This document shows, in pieces, positions 1 to 8,477 of a stretch of 64,000 nucleotides of DNA (position 1 is its first letter; each line of letters starts with the position of its first letter). The stretch lies in NCBI RefSeq assembly GCF_034932105.1, contig NZ_JAYGIG010000120.1, positions 1-64,000 on the forward strand, given 5' to 3'. Made by a program: the position numbers and the translations under genes. Origin of the DNA: Leptothoe sp034932105 (GTDB taxonomy: Bacteria > Cyanobacteriota > Cyanobacteriia > Phormidesmidales > Phormidesmidaceae). The notes beneath the pieces are model-generated. The model saw only the letters and a program-made list of their open reading frames with translations, ran no database searches and was not told the DNA's origin.

Positions 1-278
1 TCACTGAGTTTGATGCGACCCTTGGGCTTGCTCAAGGAGGTTACCAATTCCTATATTTGGATTACGCTAGCTGATAATCTCTGTAACCTGGGAAAACTCT
101 CTAATTTTTTAAGCCTGAGTAGTTACGAAAATTCAGCCGGTTTTGTTGTAATCACCCTAGAGAACTTTAGCCAGAGAACGCTACTGCTTAACAAAAACAG
201 TGAATTTCTCGAATTGTCTATGGCACCAGGCATACTCAAAATGACCCCACTCCAACCCCATTTGATCCCCCCATCACC
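1..278. other. Left-edge intergenic sequence
   Basis: No gene is supported here. One open frame runs through it (10-393) but overlaps the start of the phosphohexomutase in another frame and resembles nothing. The stretch probably holds the promoter of the gene that starts at 279, but I see no convincing -35/-10 pair or Shine-Dalgarno sequence. Confidence 0.5.
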
Positions 279-1799
279 ATGCAAGATTTCAACTGGAAAA
301 AACTTCAAAATGGCTCGGATATCCGTGGTGTTGCCATCGACGGCGTCCCCAACGAACCCGTCAACCTCACCCCAGAAATTGCCCTGCGCCTAGGCCAAGC
401 CTTCACCACCTGGCTAGCCACCAAACTCAATAAACCTACCACAGCTCTACAGCTCGCCGTCGGTCGTGATAGTCGGGTCTCTGGCCCCGTCCTCATGCAA
501 AATGTGATGGACGGCATGGCCAGCCTCGGCGCTCAGGTCTATGACGTTGCCATGGCTTCCACACCCGCCATGTTCATGAGTACCGTCACCCCCGGTTTTG
601 ACTGCGATGGGGCGATCATGATGACCGCCAGTCACCTGCCCTTTAATCGCAATGGCCTGAAGTTTTTCACCGCCCAAGGTGGCCTGGGTAAACCAGATAT
701 TACCGAAATTCTGACCCTCGCGGAGAAAAATGACTTTTCCATGGCTGCCACTGCTGGAGTCATAACTGCCCGAGACTTTATCTCTGTCTATGCCAACCAG
801 CTAGTGGAGAAAATCCGTACCGCTGTCAACTATGGAGAGAACTTTGATCATCCCCTCCAGGGACTGAAAATTATCGTCGATGCCGGTAATGGGGCCGGAG
901 GGTTCTACGCCAGTAAAGTGCTCGAACCCTTAGGGGCCGATACCACCGGTAGCCAGTTCCTAGACCCCGATGGCATGTTCCCCAACCACATCCCTAACCC
1001 TGAAAACCCCGATGCCATGGCGTCTATTTGCCAGGCTGTACTAACCCATAAGGCTGACTTTGGGATCATTTTTGATACGGATGTGGACCGCTCAGCTGCG
1101 GTGGATCATCGGGGCCAGGAACTGAACCGCAATCGTCTGATTGCGCTGATTTCGGCCATTGTGTTGCAGGAACATCCTGGGTCCACCATTGTTACCGACT
1201 CCATTACCTCCGATGGCCTGACTCAATTTATTGAGCAGGATTTACAGGGCAAACACCACCGCTTTAATCGCGGCTATAAAAATGTCATCACCGAAGCTGT
1301 GCACCTTAATCAAACCGGAGAAGAATCCTGGTTGGCGATTGAAACCTCTGGCCATGGGGCCATGCGGGAAAACTATTTCCTAGACGATGGGGCCTACTTG
1401 GTGAGTAAGTTGTTGATTGAACTGGCTAAGGCTAAACAAACAGGACAATCGCTAACGGACCTGATTGCCGCTCTCAAAGAACCCCAAGAGAGTCAAGAAA
1501 TTCGGATAAAAATTGAAGTAGATGAGTTTAAGACCTATGGTGAAAGTGTGATTTCACATCTCAAAACGTTTGTTGATCAACAGTCGGACTGGTCGTTGGT
1601 CCCGAACAACTATGAGGGGGTACGGGTGGCTTGTTCATCTGCTGCAGAGGACGGTTGGTTCCTATTAAGGCTTTCTCTCCATGATCCTGTGCTGCCTTTA
1701 AATATTGAGTCAAATGTGGCAGGGGGCGCTGCTAAAATCAGACAGCGGCTGATGACGTTCTTTAGTTCAATGGATTCCCTGGACTTAGCCGACCTGTAA
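279..1799 (+). CDS. Phosphoglucomutase/phosphomannomutase family protein (divergent)
   Basis: This is an alpha-D-phosphohexomutase, 506 residues, close to the family's usual length. The enzymes interconvert hexose 1- and 6-phosphates and feed sugar-nucleotide synthesis. Three of the four active-site loops are recognisable but altered. The phosphoserine loop reads TASHLP (residues 116-121, Ser118) instead of TASHNP. The metal loop is DTDVDR (266-271) instead of DGDADR. The sugar-binding loop is ETSGH (355-359) instead of GEMSGH or GEESGH. The key Ser, the metal Asp residues and the sugar-loop Glu/Ser are all kept, so activity is likely, but glucose versus mannose preference cannot be told. I recall similar divergent forms in plants and cyanobacteria. 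It is convergent with the exopolysaccharide locus and could supply it with precursors, which is inference. Confidence 0.88.
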   Translation: MQDFNWKKLQNGSDIRGVAIDGVPNEPVNLTPEIALRLGQAFTTWLATKLNKPTTALQLAVGRDSRVSGPVLMQNVMDGMASLGAQVYDVAMASTPAMFMSTVTPGFDCDGAIMMTASHLPFNRNGLKFFTAQGGLGKPDITEILTLAEKNDFSMAATAGVITARDFISVYANQLVEKIRTAVNYGENFDHPLQGLKIIVDAGNGAGGFYASKVLEPLGADTTGSQFLDPDGMFPNHIPNPENPDAMASICQAVLTHKADFGIIFDTDVDRSAAVDHRGQELNRNRLIALISAIVLQEHPGSTIVTDSITSDGLTQFIEQDLQGKHHRFNRGYKNVITEAVHLNQTGEESWLAIETSGHGAMRENYFLDDGAYLVSKLLIELAKAKQTGQSLTDLIAALKEPQESQEIRIKIEVDEFKTYGESVISHLKTFVDQQSDWSLVPNNYEGVRVACSSAAEDGWFLLRLSLHDPVLPLNIESNVAGGAAKIRQRLMTFFSSMDSLDLADL

Positions 1800-1814
1800 A
1801 CTTGCATCTATCTC

Positions 1815-1834
1815 AAAGCTAAAACGCTTTTATT
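1815..1834 (+). terminator. Weak hairpin between convergent genes
   Basis: A 5-bp stem AAAGC/GCTTT (1815-1819 and 1826-1830) with a six-base loop is followed by TATT. It lies in the 52-bp gap between the phosphohexomutase and the convergent glycosyltransferase, so it may end the plus-strand transcript. The stem is short. Confidence 0.3.
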
Positions 1835-1851
1835 GCCTGGGATATAGCCAT

Positions 1852-3045
1852 TCAAGATGGATTTCTAATGTTGTTGATTTCACAGTTGCTAATCCTGCTG
1901 AGCAACTGTGAAATTTGCAAATTAGTAGCGGCTAAATTAAAACTCTGTATAGCTCGCTGTTGAGCTTTTTGGGCAATTGCTTTTGACTGGCTTGCCTGCT
2001 GCTGACAAGTATTGATTATGTCAGCTAATTTTTTAGCATCTCCAGGGGGAGTCAACCAACCTGTCTGCCCATGATCAATCAGCTCCACCGCTCCACCTGC
2101 TGCCGCCGCTACCACGGGTGTACCACACAGCATCGCTTCCACAATGACACGGCCAAAGGGTTCAGGCGCCGTAGAGGTATGGGTAACTAAATCACAGGCG
2201 GTCATGAGTTGTGGAATATCAGACCGAAACCCTAAAAACTTAACTCGGTGCTCCAGGTTCAGTGACTTAATCTGTTGATGTAATTGTTGTCCATAGGCCT
2301 GCTCACCAAATAGGGCATCCCCAACCAATAGGGCTGTCACATTATGCGGACAATATTGCAGTGCCTCGATCAATACATCCTGCCCTTTCCAGGGAGATAG
2401 ACGACTAAAATGGCCAACAATAAATGGAGGTGTGCGATCTTCTAGCTGAGGTAGTATGGAGACTAGCTCAGCTTGTAAATGCTCTCGCTGGTTAGCGCAA
2501 TGGAGATAATTTTCTAGGTTAAATCCGTTGTAAATCACATGCACTTTATCCCCATGCCCACCCGCTTGAATAAAAGCCTCACGACTTGCTTGTGAGTTGG
2601 CAATAACCAAGGCGGCTCGATTGGCCAAGGTAATAATAATGCGGCGATTAACGGTACTGAAATGATCAGGGGAAACAATATCGTGGAGATGATAGACCAG
2701 GGGGCGACGACTCAACAAACTGGCCAGCGCCCCAACAACTAAGGCTTTTTGGGTGTTTGCATACAGCAAATCGTACTGTTTACTCAGTTGAGCAACTGTG
2801 GTGATCAGGGGAATTAGCCGGTTTAAACTTTTAAGTCCGGCCAGGAAACCACTGTTTTTTTGTACTTGGAGGGTCTGCTGAGTGAGGATTTTAACAGGAA
2901 TATTGCGTTTGCGCAGATATTCTGGAAAAGAACCCTCAGCAAAGACACCCACCAGGCTCGTTGCATGAAACTGCTGGGCAATATCAGCTAAACAAAGTTC
3001 AGCCCCACCCAACTTACCACTCTGATCGAGAAATAAAATCTTCAT
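1852..3045 (-). CDS. Glycosyltransferase family 4 (GT-B fold)
   Basis: A 397-residue GT4-type glycosyltransferase that would move a sugar from a nucleotide donor to the growing lipid-linked repeat unit at the cytoplasmic membrane. The N-terminal half starts MKILFLDQSGKLGGAE, with the glycine-rich acceptor loop. The C-terminal half contains HFSRLSPWKGQDVLIEAL and then PFGRVIVEAMLCGTPVV, the E-x7-E donor-binding motif. Its ATG overlaps the stop of the upstream acyltransferase as ATGA (3042-3045), so the two are translationally coupled. It is the last gene of the exopolysaccharide operon. The exact donor and linkage cannot be read from sequence. Confidence 0.88.
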   Translation of the reverse strand: MKILFLDQSGKLGGAELCLADIAQQFHATSLVGVFAEGSFPEYLRKRNIPVKILTQQTLQVQKNSGFLAGLKSLNRLIPLITTVAQLSKQYDLLYANTQKALVVGALASLLSRRPLVYHLHDIVSPDHFSTVNRRIIITLANRAALVIANSQASREAFIQAGGHGDKVHVIYNGFNLENYLHCANQREHLQAELVSILPQLEDRTPPFIVGHFSRLSPWKGQDVLIEALQYCPHNVTALLVGDALFGEQAYGQQLHQQIKSLNLEHRVKFLGFRSDIPQLMTACDLVTHTSTAPEPFGRVIVEAMLCGTPVVAAAAGGAVELIDHGQTGWLTPPGDAKKLADIINTCQQQASQSKAIAQKAQQRAIQSFNLAATNLQISQLLSRISNCEINNIRNPS

Positions 3046-4184
3046 GCTTTTTTATACGTTAGACGATTTCTAAACATTGCAGCGACTCTCTTCTCAACAT
3101 AGACATGGGCAAGCGCCCCAATCAGAACAGTCATTACACAGGCTAATACCATGCCGACTGTATAATAGCTAGTTCGATTGAGACCGGCAACCTGCATAGC
3201 TTTTGTGAAAATTGACAGGATTGGATAGTGGGTTAAATAAATGGAAAAAGCAGCCGCCCCAAGCATTACAAACCATCGATTTATTGATATCCTATAACTC
3301 TTTTCTAAGAAAGCAGCCCCACCAATAATGAGTATTGACGATAGGCCATAGGTCATAAATTCATAGTAGTGAGAAAAGCCAGTGGTCTCAGCACTGATCT
3401 GCAAAACATACACCTCTAATAATCCTGATAGGCAAAAAGCTAAGCAGCCCACCACTAACATGCTTAGGCTGACAGATTTTTTAAGCTGATTTGTTTTAAA
3501 GATAGTTCCTAGCAGACACCCTGCTAAAAATTCAAGATTGTAGTAAGAAAAAGTAAAATTGATTAGAAAGTGAGTTTTATCCCAAAGCTGAAATCCTGAG
3601 AAAATATCACCTAGTGCCACAAATGCCGATATTGAGAGTCCAGCTAATACAAGTTTAGACGCTACTTTAGGGATGAAAATCACTAAGGCAAACACAAAAT
3701 AGAAAAATACTAGGTGACTCAGGAACCAGGCCGCGGAAATAATAGGAGCATGCTCTTGGGGAATCAGCAGTAACGACTTAATGATGACGGTAATATCTGT
3801 CTCATATCCTTTACCAAAGGATGGTACTAAAAAATAAACTGGAATAATGCAAAGGCTCACAAACCAGTAAAATGGATAAATCCGCTCACAGCGCTTGATT
3901 AAAAATTCTTTTGCTGAATTTTGATGCCCAATATATTTAAAGCTGGTCAAGGCCAACAAGAAACCACTTAAGACAAAAAAGAAATCTACACCCGAGTCTC
4001 CAAATTCAAATAAAGACAGTAAAAAGGGTTGATTAAATTTGAGTCTGAATAGCTCTGTCCCATGAAAGGCGACGATCAGTAGGGCCGCGATACCTCTCAG
4101 ACTTTCTAATAGTTCCAGTTTTTGAGAGGATTGTTTGATAGTTTTAGTAGCAGATTTCATAGAGAGACCTAAATTGTTAGGCAA
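3042..4184 (-). CDS. Acyltransferase 3 family membrane protein
   Basis: A 380-residue integral membrane acyltransferase of the OafA/WecH (Acyltransferase 3) family, which O-acylates sugars of surface polysaccharides, often with acetyl groups. Seen: the family opening LRGIAALLIVAFHG with the catalytic-type His, FFFVLSGFLLA, RIYPFYWFV, and about ten hydrophobic segments. Its start overlaps the end of the upstream GT4 by 16 bases; Met9 (base 4160) would remove the overlap and is equally possible. Its downstream end is coupled to the next GT4 by ATGA. Base composition looks richer in A+T than the housekeeping genes of the window. In this context it probably decorates the exported polymer. Confidence 0.88.
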   Translation of the reverse strand: MPNNLGLSMKSATKTIKQSSQKLELLESLRGIAALLIVAFHGTELFRLKFNQPFLLSLFEFGDSGVDFFFVLSGFLLALTSFKYIGHQNSAKEFLIKRCERIYPFYWFVSLCIIPVYFLVPSFGKGYETDITVIIKSLLLIPQEHAPIISAAWFLSHLVFFYFVFALVIFIPKVASKLVLAGLSISAFVALGDIFSGFQLWDKTHFLINFTFSYYNLEFLAGCLLGTIFKTNQLKKSVSLSMLVVGCLAFCLSGLLEVYVLQISAETTGFSHYYEFMTYGLSSILIIGGAAFLEKSYRISINRWFVMLGAAAFSIYLTHYPILSIFTKAMQVAGLNRTSYYTVGMVLACVMTVLIGALAHVYVEKRVAAMFRNRLTYKKA

Positions 4185-5242
4185 TTTGGCTTCAGTTCAC
4201 CGTATACTTGCAGGGTTTCATTGGCAACACGGGTTACGTTAAGCCAGTCGAGATTTTTTTGAGCCTGTTCTTTCCAATAATTTAGTTTGGTAGAATTCTG
4301 GAGTAGATCTGTAATGGTAATGGCTAAGGCTTGACTATCTCCCGGTGGGACTAACAGCCCTGCTCTTCCCTGTTCTAAAACTTCAGGAATACCATCCACA
4401 CGGCTGGCTACAATGGCGCACCCCGCTTCTCGTGCTTCTGAAATAGCCAAGCCGAAAGGCTCTCGATGGGATGCTAAGACAAACACATCTGTGGACAACA
4501 AATAGGCCCGAGGATCGGACTGGAATCCTTCAAAATGAATCCGATCAGCGACTCGGGTCTGGTGAGCTTGGGTCTGAAATTTCTCTTTATCTGGACCATG
4601 ACCGACTAGGTAAAGATGGGCTTCTGGACAATCTAGGGCAACGCGTTCAAAGGCGGTGATCAGCTCAGTAATGCCCTTGCGTGAATTCATTCCTGCCACC
4701 GTCGTGATGGCCGGACGCTGTAAAAAAACAGGCAGACAGTCTTTGGGAGAACCTGCCCGAGGGCTATCAAGGGTGCCGTTCGTGACCACTCGCAACTTTT
4801 TCTGGGGAATGCCCCGTTGTTGCATGGACTGAGATACGGCCTGGCTCACTGCGATCACACGATCGGCCAATCCCATTAGATTGGCACTTGCTTGAAACTC
4901 ATTGTGCACGGTGGTGACTAGGCCGTACTGATTCCAAAGTTTCAGGCTGCGGGCCAGCAGCGCCCCTGTCATCATATGGGCATGGACGATATCCGGCTGT
5001 ATCTGCTGAATAATCGCACGATACTGGACAACAACCCGAGCTAAATTAGGCCAGGTCCGGGTCTGGCTTACCTGAAAATGGGTCACCCCATGGTCGGCTA
5101 ACAGCGTCTCATAGTCACCACCGCCAGACATAACACTGACGTCATAGCCGGCCTGGGCCTGAAGGCAGGCTAAATCGACGGCAACATTGACAATCCCATT
5201 CCCTATTTTTTGAATATGGTTGAGGATATGTAAGACTCGCAT
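4169..5242 (-). CDS. Glycosyltransferase family 4
   Basis: A 357-residue GT4 glycosyltransferase. I place the start at 5242 (MRVLHILNHIQKIGNG), because this ATG overlaps the stop of the upstream gene as TAATG. A longer in-frame extension would run back to 5329 inside that gene and adds no family-like sequence. Seen: an N-terminal Rossmann half with HAHMMTGALLAR, the GMNSRKGITELI segment opening the C-terminal half, and the donor-site motif EPFGLAISEAREAGCAIVAS. It sits fifteenth in the exopolysaccharide operon, tightly coupled on both sides. It is likely to add one residue of the repeat unit; donor unknown. Confidence 0.87.
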   Translation of the reverse strand: MRVLHILNHIQKIGNGIVNVAVDLACLQAQAGYDVSVMSGGGDYETLLADHGVTHFQVSQTRTWPNLARVVVQYRAIIQQIQPDIVHAHMMTGALLARSLKLWNQYGLVTTVHNEFQASANLMGLADRVIAVSQAVSQSMQQRGIPQKKLRVVTNGTLDSPRAGSPKDCLPVFLQRPAITTVAGMNSRKGITELITAFERVALDCPEAHLYLVGHGPDKEKFQTQAHQTRVADRIHFEGFQSDPRAYLLSTDVFVLASHREPFGLAISEAREAGCAIVASRVDGIPEVLEQGRAGLLVPPGDSQALAITITDLLQNSTKLNYWKEQAQKNLDWLNVTRVANETLQVYGELKPNCLTI

Positions 5243-6411
5243 TATATTACCCCTACCGTGGAAGGTTGAGTGGAGGGCTGGATGGCTTGTAACCCATTCA
5301 ATACATCTAAATATTGTTGAACAATACAATCGATGGTGAAGGCTTGCGATCGCACCCTAAGCACCGCCGCATCCATGGGGTTATTTAGCGTTGAAACAAT
5401 AGCCTCAGCCATAGCTTCATGGTCACCGACCGGCACCAGTTTGCCATATTGGCCCTGGTTTAAAATTTCTGCGGGCCCACTTTCACAGTCAGTTGAGACA
5501 ACCGGTGTGCCAGTTGCGATCGCTTCGGCAACTACATTCCCAAATCCCTCATAAATGGAGGATAAAACAAACACATCGGCCTTGGCCATATAGGCATAGG
5601 GGTTCTCGACAAACCCTGGAAAAAGAACATCATCTTGGAGACCAAAAGTTTCAATTAACCCATCCAGTTCAGGTTTAACCTCAGGCTCACGTCCATCCAC
5701 ATCCCCCAAAATCATCAATCGAGCTGGACAATGCTGACGCACCAGGGCCAATGCCTGCACTAACGTGGTAAAACTCTTTTGCTTAACAATTCGCCCCACA
5801 CCTAATAAAACCGGAGGTTGACCTTCGGCAAACCAAGGATGAGTCACCGTCTCCTGGGATTTTTCAACAAAGTCCGATGTCACAACAGGGTTATGGATCA
5901 CTGTCATCTCCTGCATCGGAATCTTGGCATTTTGTTCAAGATCGCGAGCTACACCGGCTGACGCTGTCACAATAGCATCAGCCCAAGGATAAAAGTGTTG
6001 TACTACAGACCACTTAAGCTTTTGCATTAGCATACCGTGGCGATCTTGAAATTGCTGGGAAAGGTTTGTCTGGACGCACATCACAACTTGAGTACTAACC
6101 CCTGCCAAACGCTTAGCCCACATAGCTGAACTAAAAATATCTAATGTAGAGATCAGGAAATTGGGCTGCTCTTGTTTTAAGTATTGCTTGAGGGCAAGGG
6201 TCTTAAACAGAAGCACAGGCGACTTTGCATCCAAGTTAACCAATCGTATGGTTTTTGGAATTTTCGATAAATAAGCTCCCTCAGCCTTGGCAACCACCAG
6301 ATCGACATCAAACCCTCGCACTGCGAATCCCTCGGCCAGGTGCAGCATAACCCGCTCAGCCCCTCCACCATCGAGAGTAGGAATAAACAAACTAATAAAT
6401 GGCTTTTGCAT
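5242..6411 (-). CDS. Glycosyltransferase family 4
   Basis: A 389-residue GT4 glycosyltransferase. It opens with ISLFIPTLDGGGAERVMLHLA, the acceptor-side glycine loop common in exopolysaccharide and O-antigen transferases. The C-terminal half has GVGRIVKQKSFTTLVQAL and then EGFGNVVAEAIATGTPVVSTD, the E-x7-E donor motif. The stop and the next start share a base (TAATG at 5240-5244), so translation is coupled. It lies 37 bp downstream of the glycoside hydrolase. The extreme C-terminus (QPSTQPSTVGVI) is low-complexity and probably not part of the fold. Confidence 0.88.
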   Translation of the reverse strand: MQKPFISLFIPTLDGGGAERVMLHLAEGFAVRGFDVDLVVAKAEGAYLSKIPKTIRLVNLDAKSPVLLFKTLALKQYLKQEQPNFLISTLDIFSSAMWAKRLAGVSTQVVMCVQTNLSQQFQDRHGMLMQKLKWSVVQHFYPWADAIVTASAGVARDLEQNAKIPMQEMTVIHNPVVTSDFVEKSQETVTHPWFAEGQPPVLLGVGRIVKQKSFTTLVQALALVRQHCPARLMILGDVDGREPEVKPELDGLIETFGLQDDVLFPGFVENPYAYMAKADVFVLSSIYEGFGNVVAEAIATGTPVVSTDCESGPAEILNQGQYGKLVPVGDHEAMAEAIVSTLNNPMDAAVLRVRSQAFTIDCIVQQYLDVLNGLQAIQPSTQPSTVGVI

Positions 6412-6448
6412 TTTTGCTCCTCAAGATTAAAATCTAAAAAACTTTGTT

Positions 6449-7741
6449 TTAAGCTGGCACTAGCTCCAGCACCGCAGGTGCATCATTGACATTTAAGACC
6501 AGTGACCTGGGGCTGGTATATTGTGCAGTTGATTCCACTGATTGCAGTGGTTGATAGAGTTTGGCGGCAGTGATGGCGGTCTCTAGTTGGATCGTGACGA
6601 TTTGATTGGGCACGGAGATATCTTGCTGGGTTGACAAATCAAAACTGGGCACTTCTTGCCACAAAATCAAATAAAAATGTCCATTTTGTTTTTGGAGTAG
6701 GGTGTGATGAACATTTGTTGTTTCTCCAGTCATCGTATAACTGAGGGTGCCAGGAGAAAATGCACTGGCTGGATCTTGAAGCAGCGTAACTAAGTTTTTA
6801 ATAGCCTCAAATGCGGGTTTCGGAGAACCATCCTGACGTAGTAAACCAAAGTTACCTTCCTTATCAGAACTTTTCCACTTGTCAATCAGCTCATTCAGAT
6901 AGACTCGGCGGATATCTCGGTTAAAATACTCTAACCATAGTCGAGGAAAATATTTTCCAGCCGCTGCCTCTGATACACCGGGTTGACCCGAGTTATTAGA
7001 GACGGCATTATGCCATCCAGACTCAGTTGCAATCAAAGATTTGCCAGGACATATCTGCTGCGTAGCTGGGATCCAATGCCAATCTAGTCCCGCTGTGGGG
7101 GGTTCACCGCCAGGATAGCTATGCATGGCCCCATAATCACAGTCAACTGCCCCCAGTTGGCTAGCATTAGCCCAAAGAGCCACTGTCGGACTAAGCACAT
7201 CAATCTGAGCCGTTGCTGGATCACCTTTAATCGCACCATACAGCTCAGATTGAAAGATTTTCACCCCGGCTGGAAAAGGCTGATCTTTATAGGTCAAGTT
7301 TTCCCAAACATCCCACTCATTAGGCCCTTCAACCGCCTCAACGGATGTGGGCATAGCCTTGACAATATCCACGGCCACTGACGCAGTTGCCTGATCCCTG
7401 GGATCCATCACCAGGGTAGATTTGATCCCCAGGGTCGCTAACTCCGAAAGCTTTGCCTGGGTAACTGTGTCATTGAGGGCGACCCCATCTCGAATGTGGT
7501 GAATACCTAGTTCTTGCAATTTCGGCTTAATAATGGAATCGTATTCACCATAGGCACTATTGGTTCTGTTGAGATGGACAACGACACCGATTGAATCAAC
7601 AAATGAACTAGCAGAGTGGGCCGTTTCAGAGAGACTTTGAGATTGACTAGATAGTGCGGTAATGCCAGCAACTACGGTACTTACTAAAAATATTAGTAAA
7701 TATTGCCAACGTTGATTCCAGATAGACAACCAATATTTCAT
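6449..7741 (-). CDS. Secreted or membrane-anchored glycoside hydrolase (clan GH-A-like)
   Basis: A 430-residue protein with an N-terminal hydrophobic segment (about residues 13-31) that acts as signal anchor or signal peptide. It is followed by a TIM-barrel type glycosidase. Seen: EGPNEWD (138-144, Glu142), the classical Asn-Glu acid/base site of clan GH-A, and LIATESGWH (236-244, Glu240) matching the nucleophile strand. The overall look is like family 39-type or cellulase-like hydrolases of bacterial polysaccharide loci. It would act in the periplasm, trimming or releasing polymer, as glycosidases of alginate- and Pel-type loci do. It lies 4 bp downstream of the sulfotransferase gene. The exact family and substrate are uncertain. 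Confidence 0.78.
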   Translation of the reverse strand: MKYWLSIWNQRWQYLLIFLVSTVVAGITALSSQSQSLSETAHSASSFVDSIGVVVHLNRTNSAYGEYDSIIKPKLQELGIHHIRDGVALNDTVTQAKLSELATLGIKSTLVMDPRDQATASVAVDIVKAMPTSVEAVEGPNEWDVWENLTYKDQPFPAGVKIFQSELYGAIKGDPATAQIDVLSPTVALWANASQLGAVDCDYGAMHSYPGGEPPTAGLDWHWIPATQQICPGKSLIATESGWHNAVSNNSGQPGVSEAAAGKYFPRLWLEYFNRDIRRVYLNELIDKWKSSDKEGNFGLLRQDGSPKPAFEAIKNLVTLLQDPASAFSPGTLSYTMTGETTNVHHTLLQKQNGHFYLILWQEVPSFDLSTQQDISVPNQIVTIQLETAITAAKLYQPLQSVESTAQYTSPRSLVLNVNDAPAVLELVPA

Positions 7742-7745
7742 AGGT

Positions 7746-8477
7746 CTAATTTTCCAAAAATTTCTGATACAACAAATTAGCCGTTAGCAAGAGAGGCTGC
7801 TCAGTTAGTTCTTTCAGAACATCTTGCTTAATCCGAGCTTTTTTCTCAGTGGGAATAGCCACTAAATGTTCAGGCTGCTTCAGATCTTTTTGAGCTTTCT
7901 GAAGTTGGTTAAAAATAGTAAATTTAACTTCAGATGTCATGGGCTCCATATAAAATGAAGTACCGTAACGCTGGTTAATTCTCTCGACAACTTGATGTGG
8001 ATGCTGTGTTGTATCTTGAAAGTCTGAAATGACAATATTTTTACGTACTGGCCAAATTCGTTCGTAAAAATTGATATAGCTTTGAATCGCGAATCGAGTA
8101 GATAGGTTGCGGTCAACGACTAGGACCGATGCAATAGCATCGATCGGATTGCGAATTAAGACAATACAGGGAACATCGTATTCGATGGCTTTGATCACTT
8201 GCAAGGGGGCATGCATGTGATGTGCCGCTTTTATTGTAGGATTATACATCTGAAATACCCTAGAAAAAAATGAATTTGCAGAGCGGGGAAAGCCCTCTAT
8301 ACAAATATCTTTTTCAGGAGACACTTTCTTCTCTTTATTTTTCTCAGACAATGGGAGCAGCTTAAACAGGATTTCATGGCGTCCCATGATATGTCCGGCT
8401 CGATATTTTGTGTTTTTAATCAGTTTTCTGACAATCATGGGTTGTAAGCGATTAGACGGGGGTGATAAGGGAGTCAT
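7746..8477 (-). CDS. Sulfotransferase (PAPS-dependent)
   Basis: A 243-residue cytosolic-type sulfotransferase that moves sulfate from PAPS to a hydroxyl, here most likely of a sugar. The 5'-phosphosulfate loop is seen as CIEGFPRSANSFFSR (59-73). The 3'-phosphate motif is CIVLIRNPIDAIASVL (104-119), with Arg109 and Ser117 well placed. The length is typical for a single domain. As listed, the start overlaps the polymerase gene by 26 bases; Met14 (base 8438) would leave a 13-bp gap and may be the true start. Sulfotransferases inside Wzx/Wzy loci mark sulfated exopolysaccharides, as in the synechan locus of Synechocystis. The substrate here is inferred from context only. Confidence 0.85.
   Translation of the reverse strand: MTPLSPPSNRLQPMIVRKLIKNTKYRAGHIMGRHEILFKLLPLSEKNKEKKVSPEKDICIEGFPRSANSFFSRVFQMYNPTIKAAHHMHAPLQVIKAIEYDVPCIVLIRNPIDAIASVLVVDRNLSTRFAIQSYINFYERIWPVRKNIVISDFQDTTQHPHQVVERINQRYGTSFYMEPMTSEVKFTIFNQLQKAQKDLKQPEHLVAIPTEKKARIKQDVLKELTEQPLLLTANLLYQKFLEN

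Noticed and set aside
10..393. A 127-codon plus-strand frame at the left edge
   Set aside because: It overlaps the phosphohexomutase start in another frame and has no recognisable motif.
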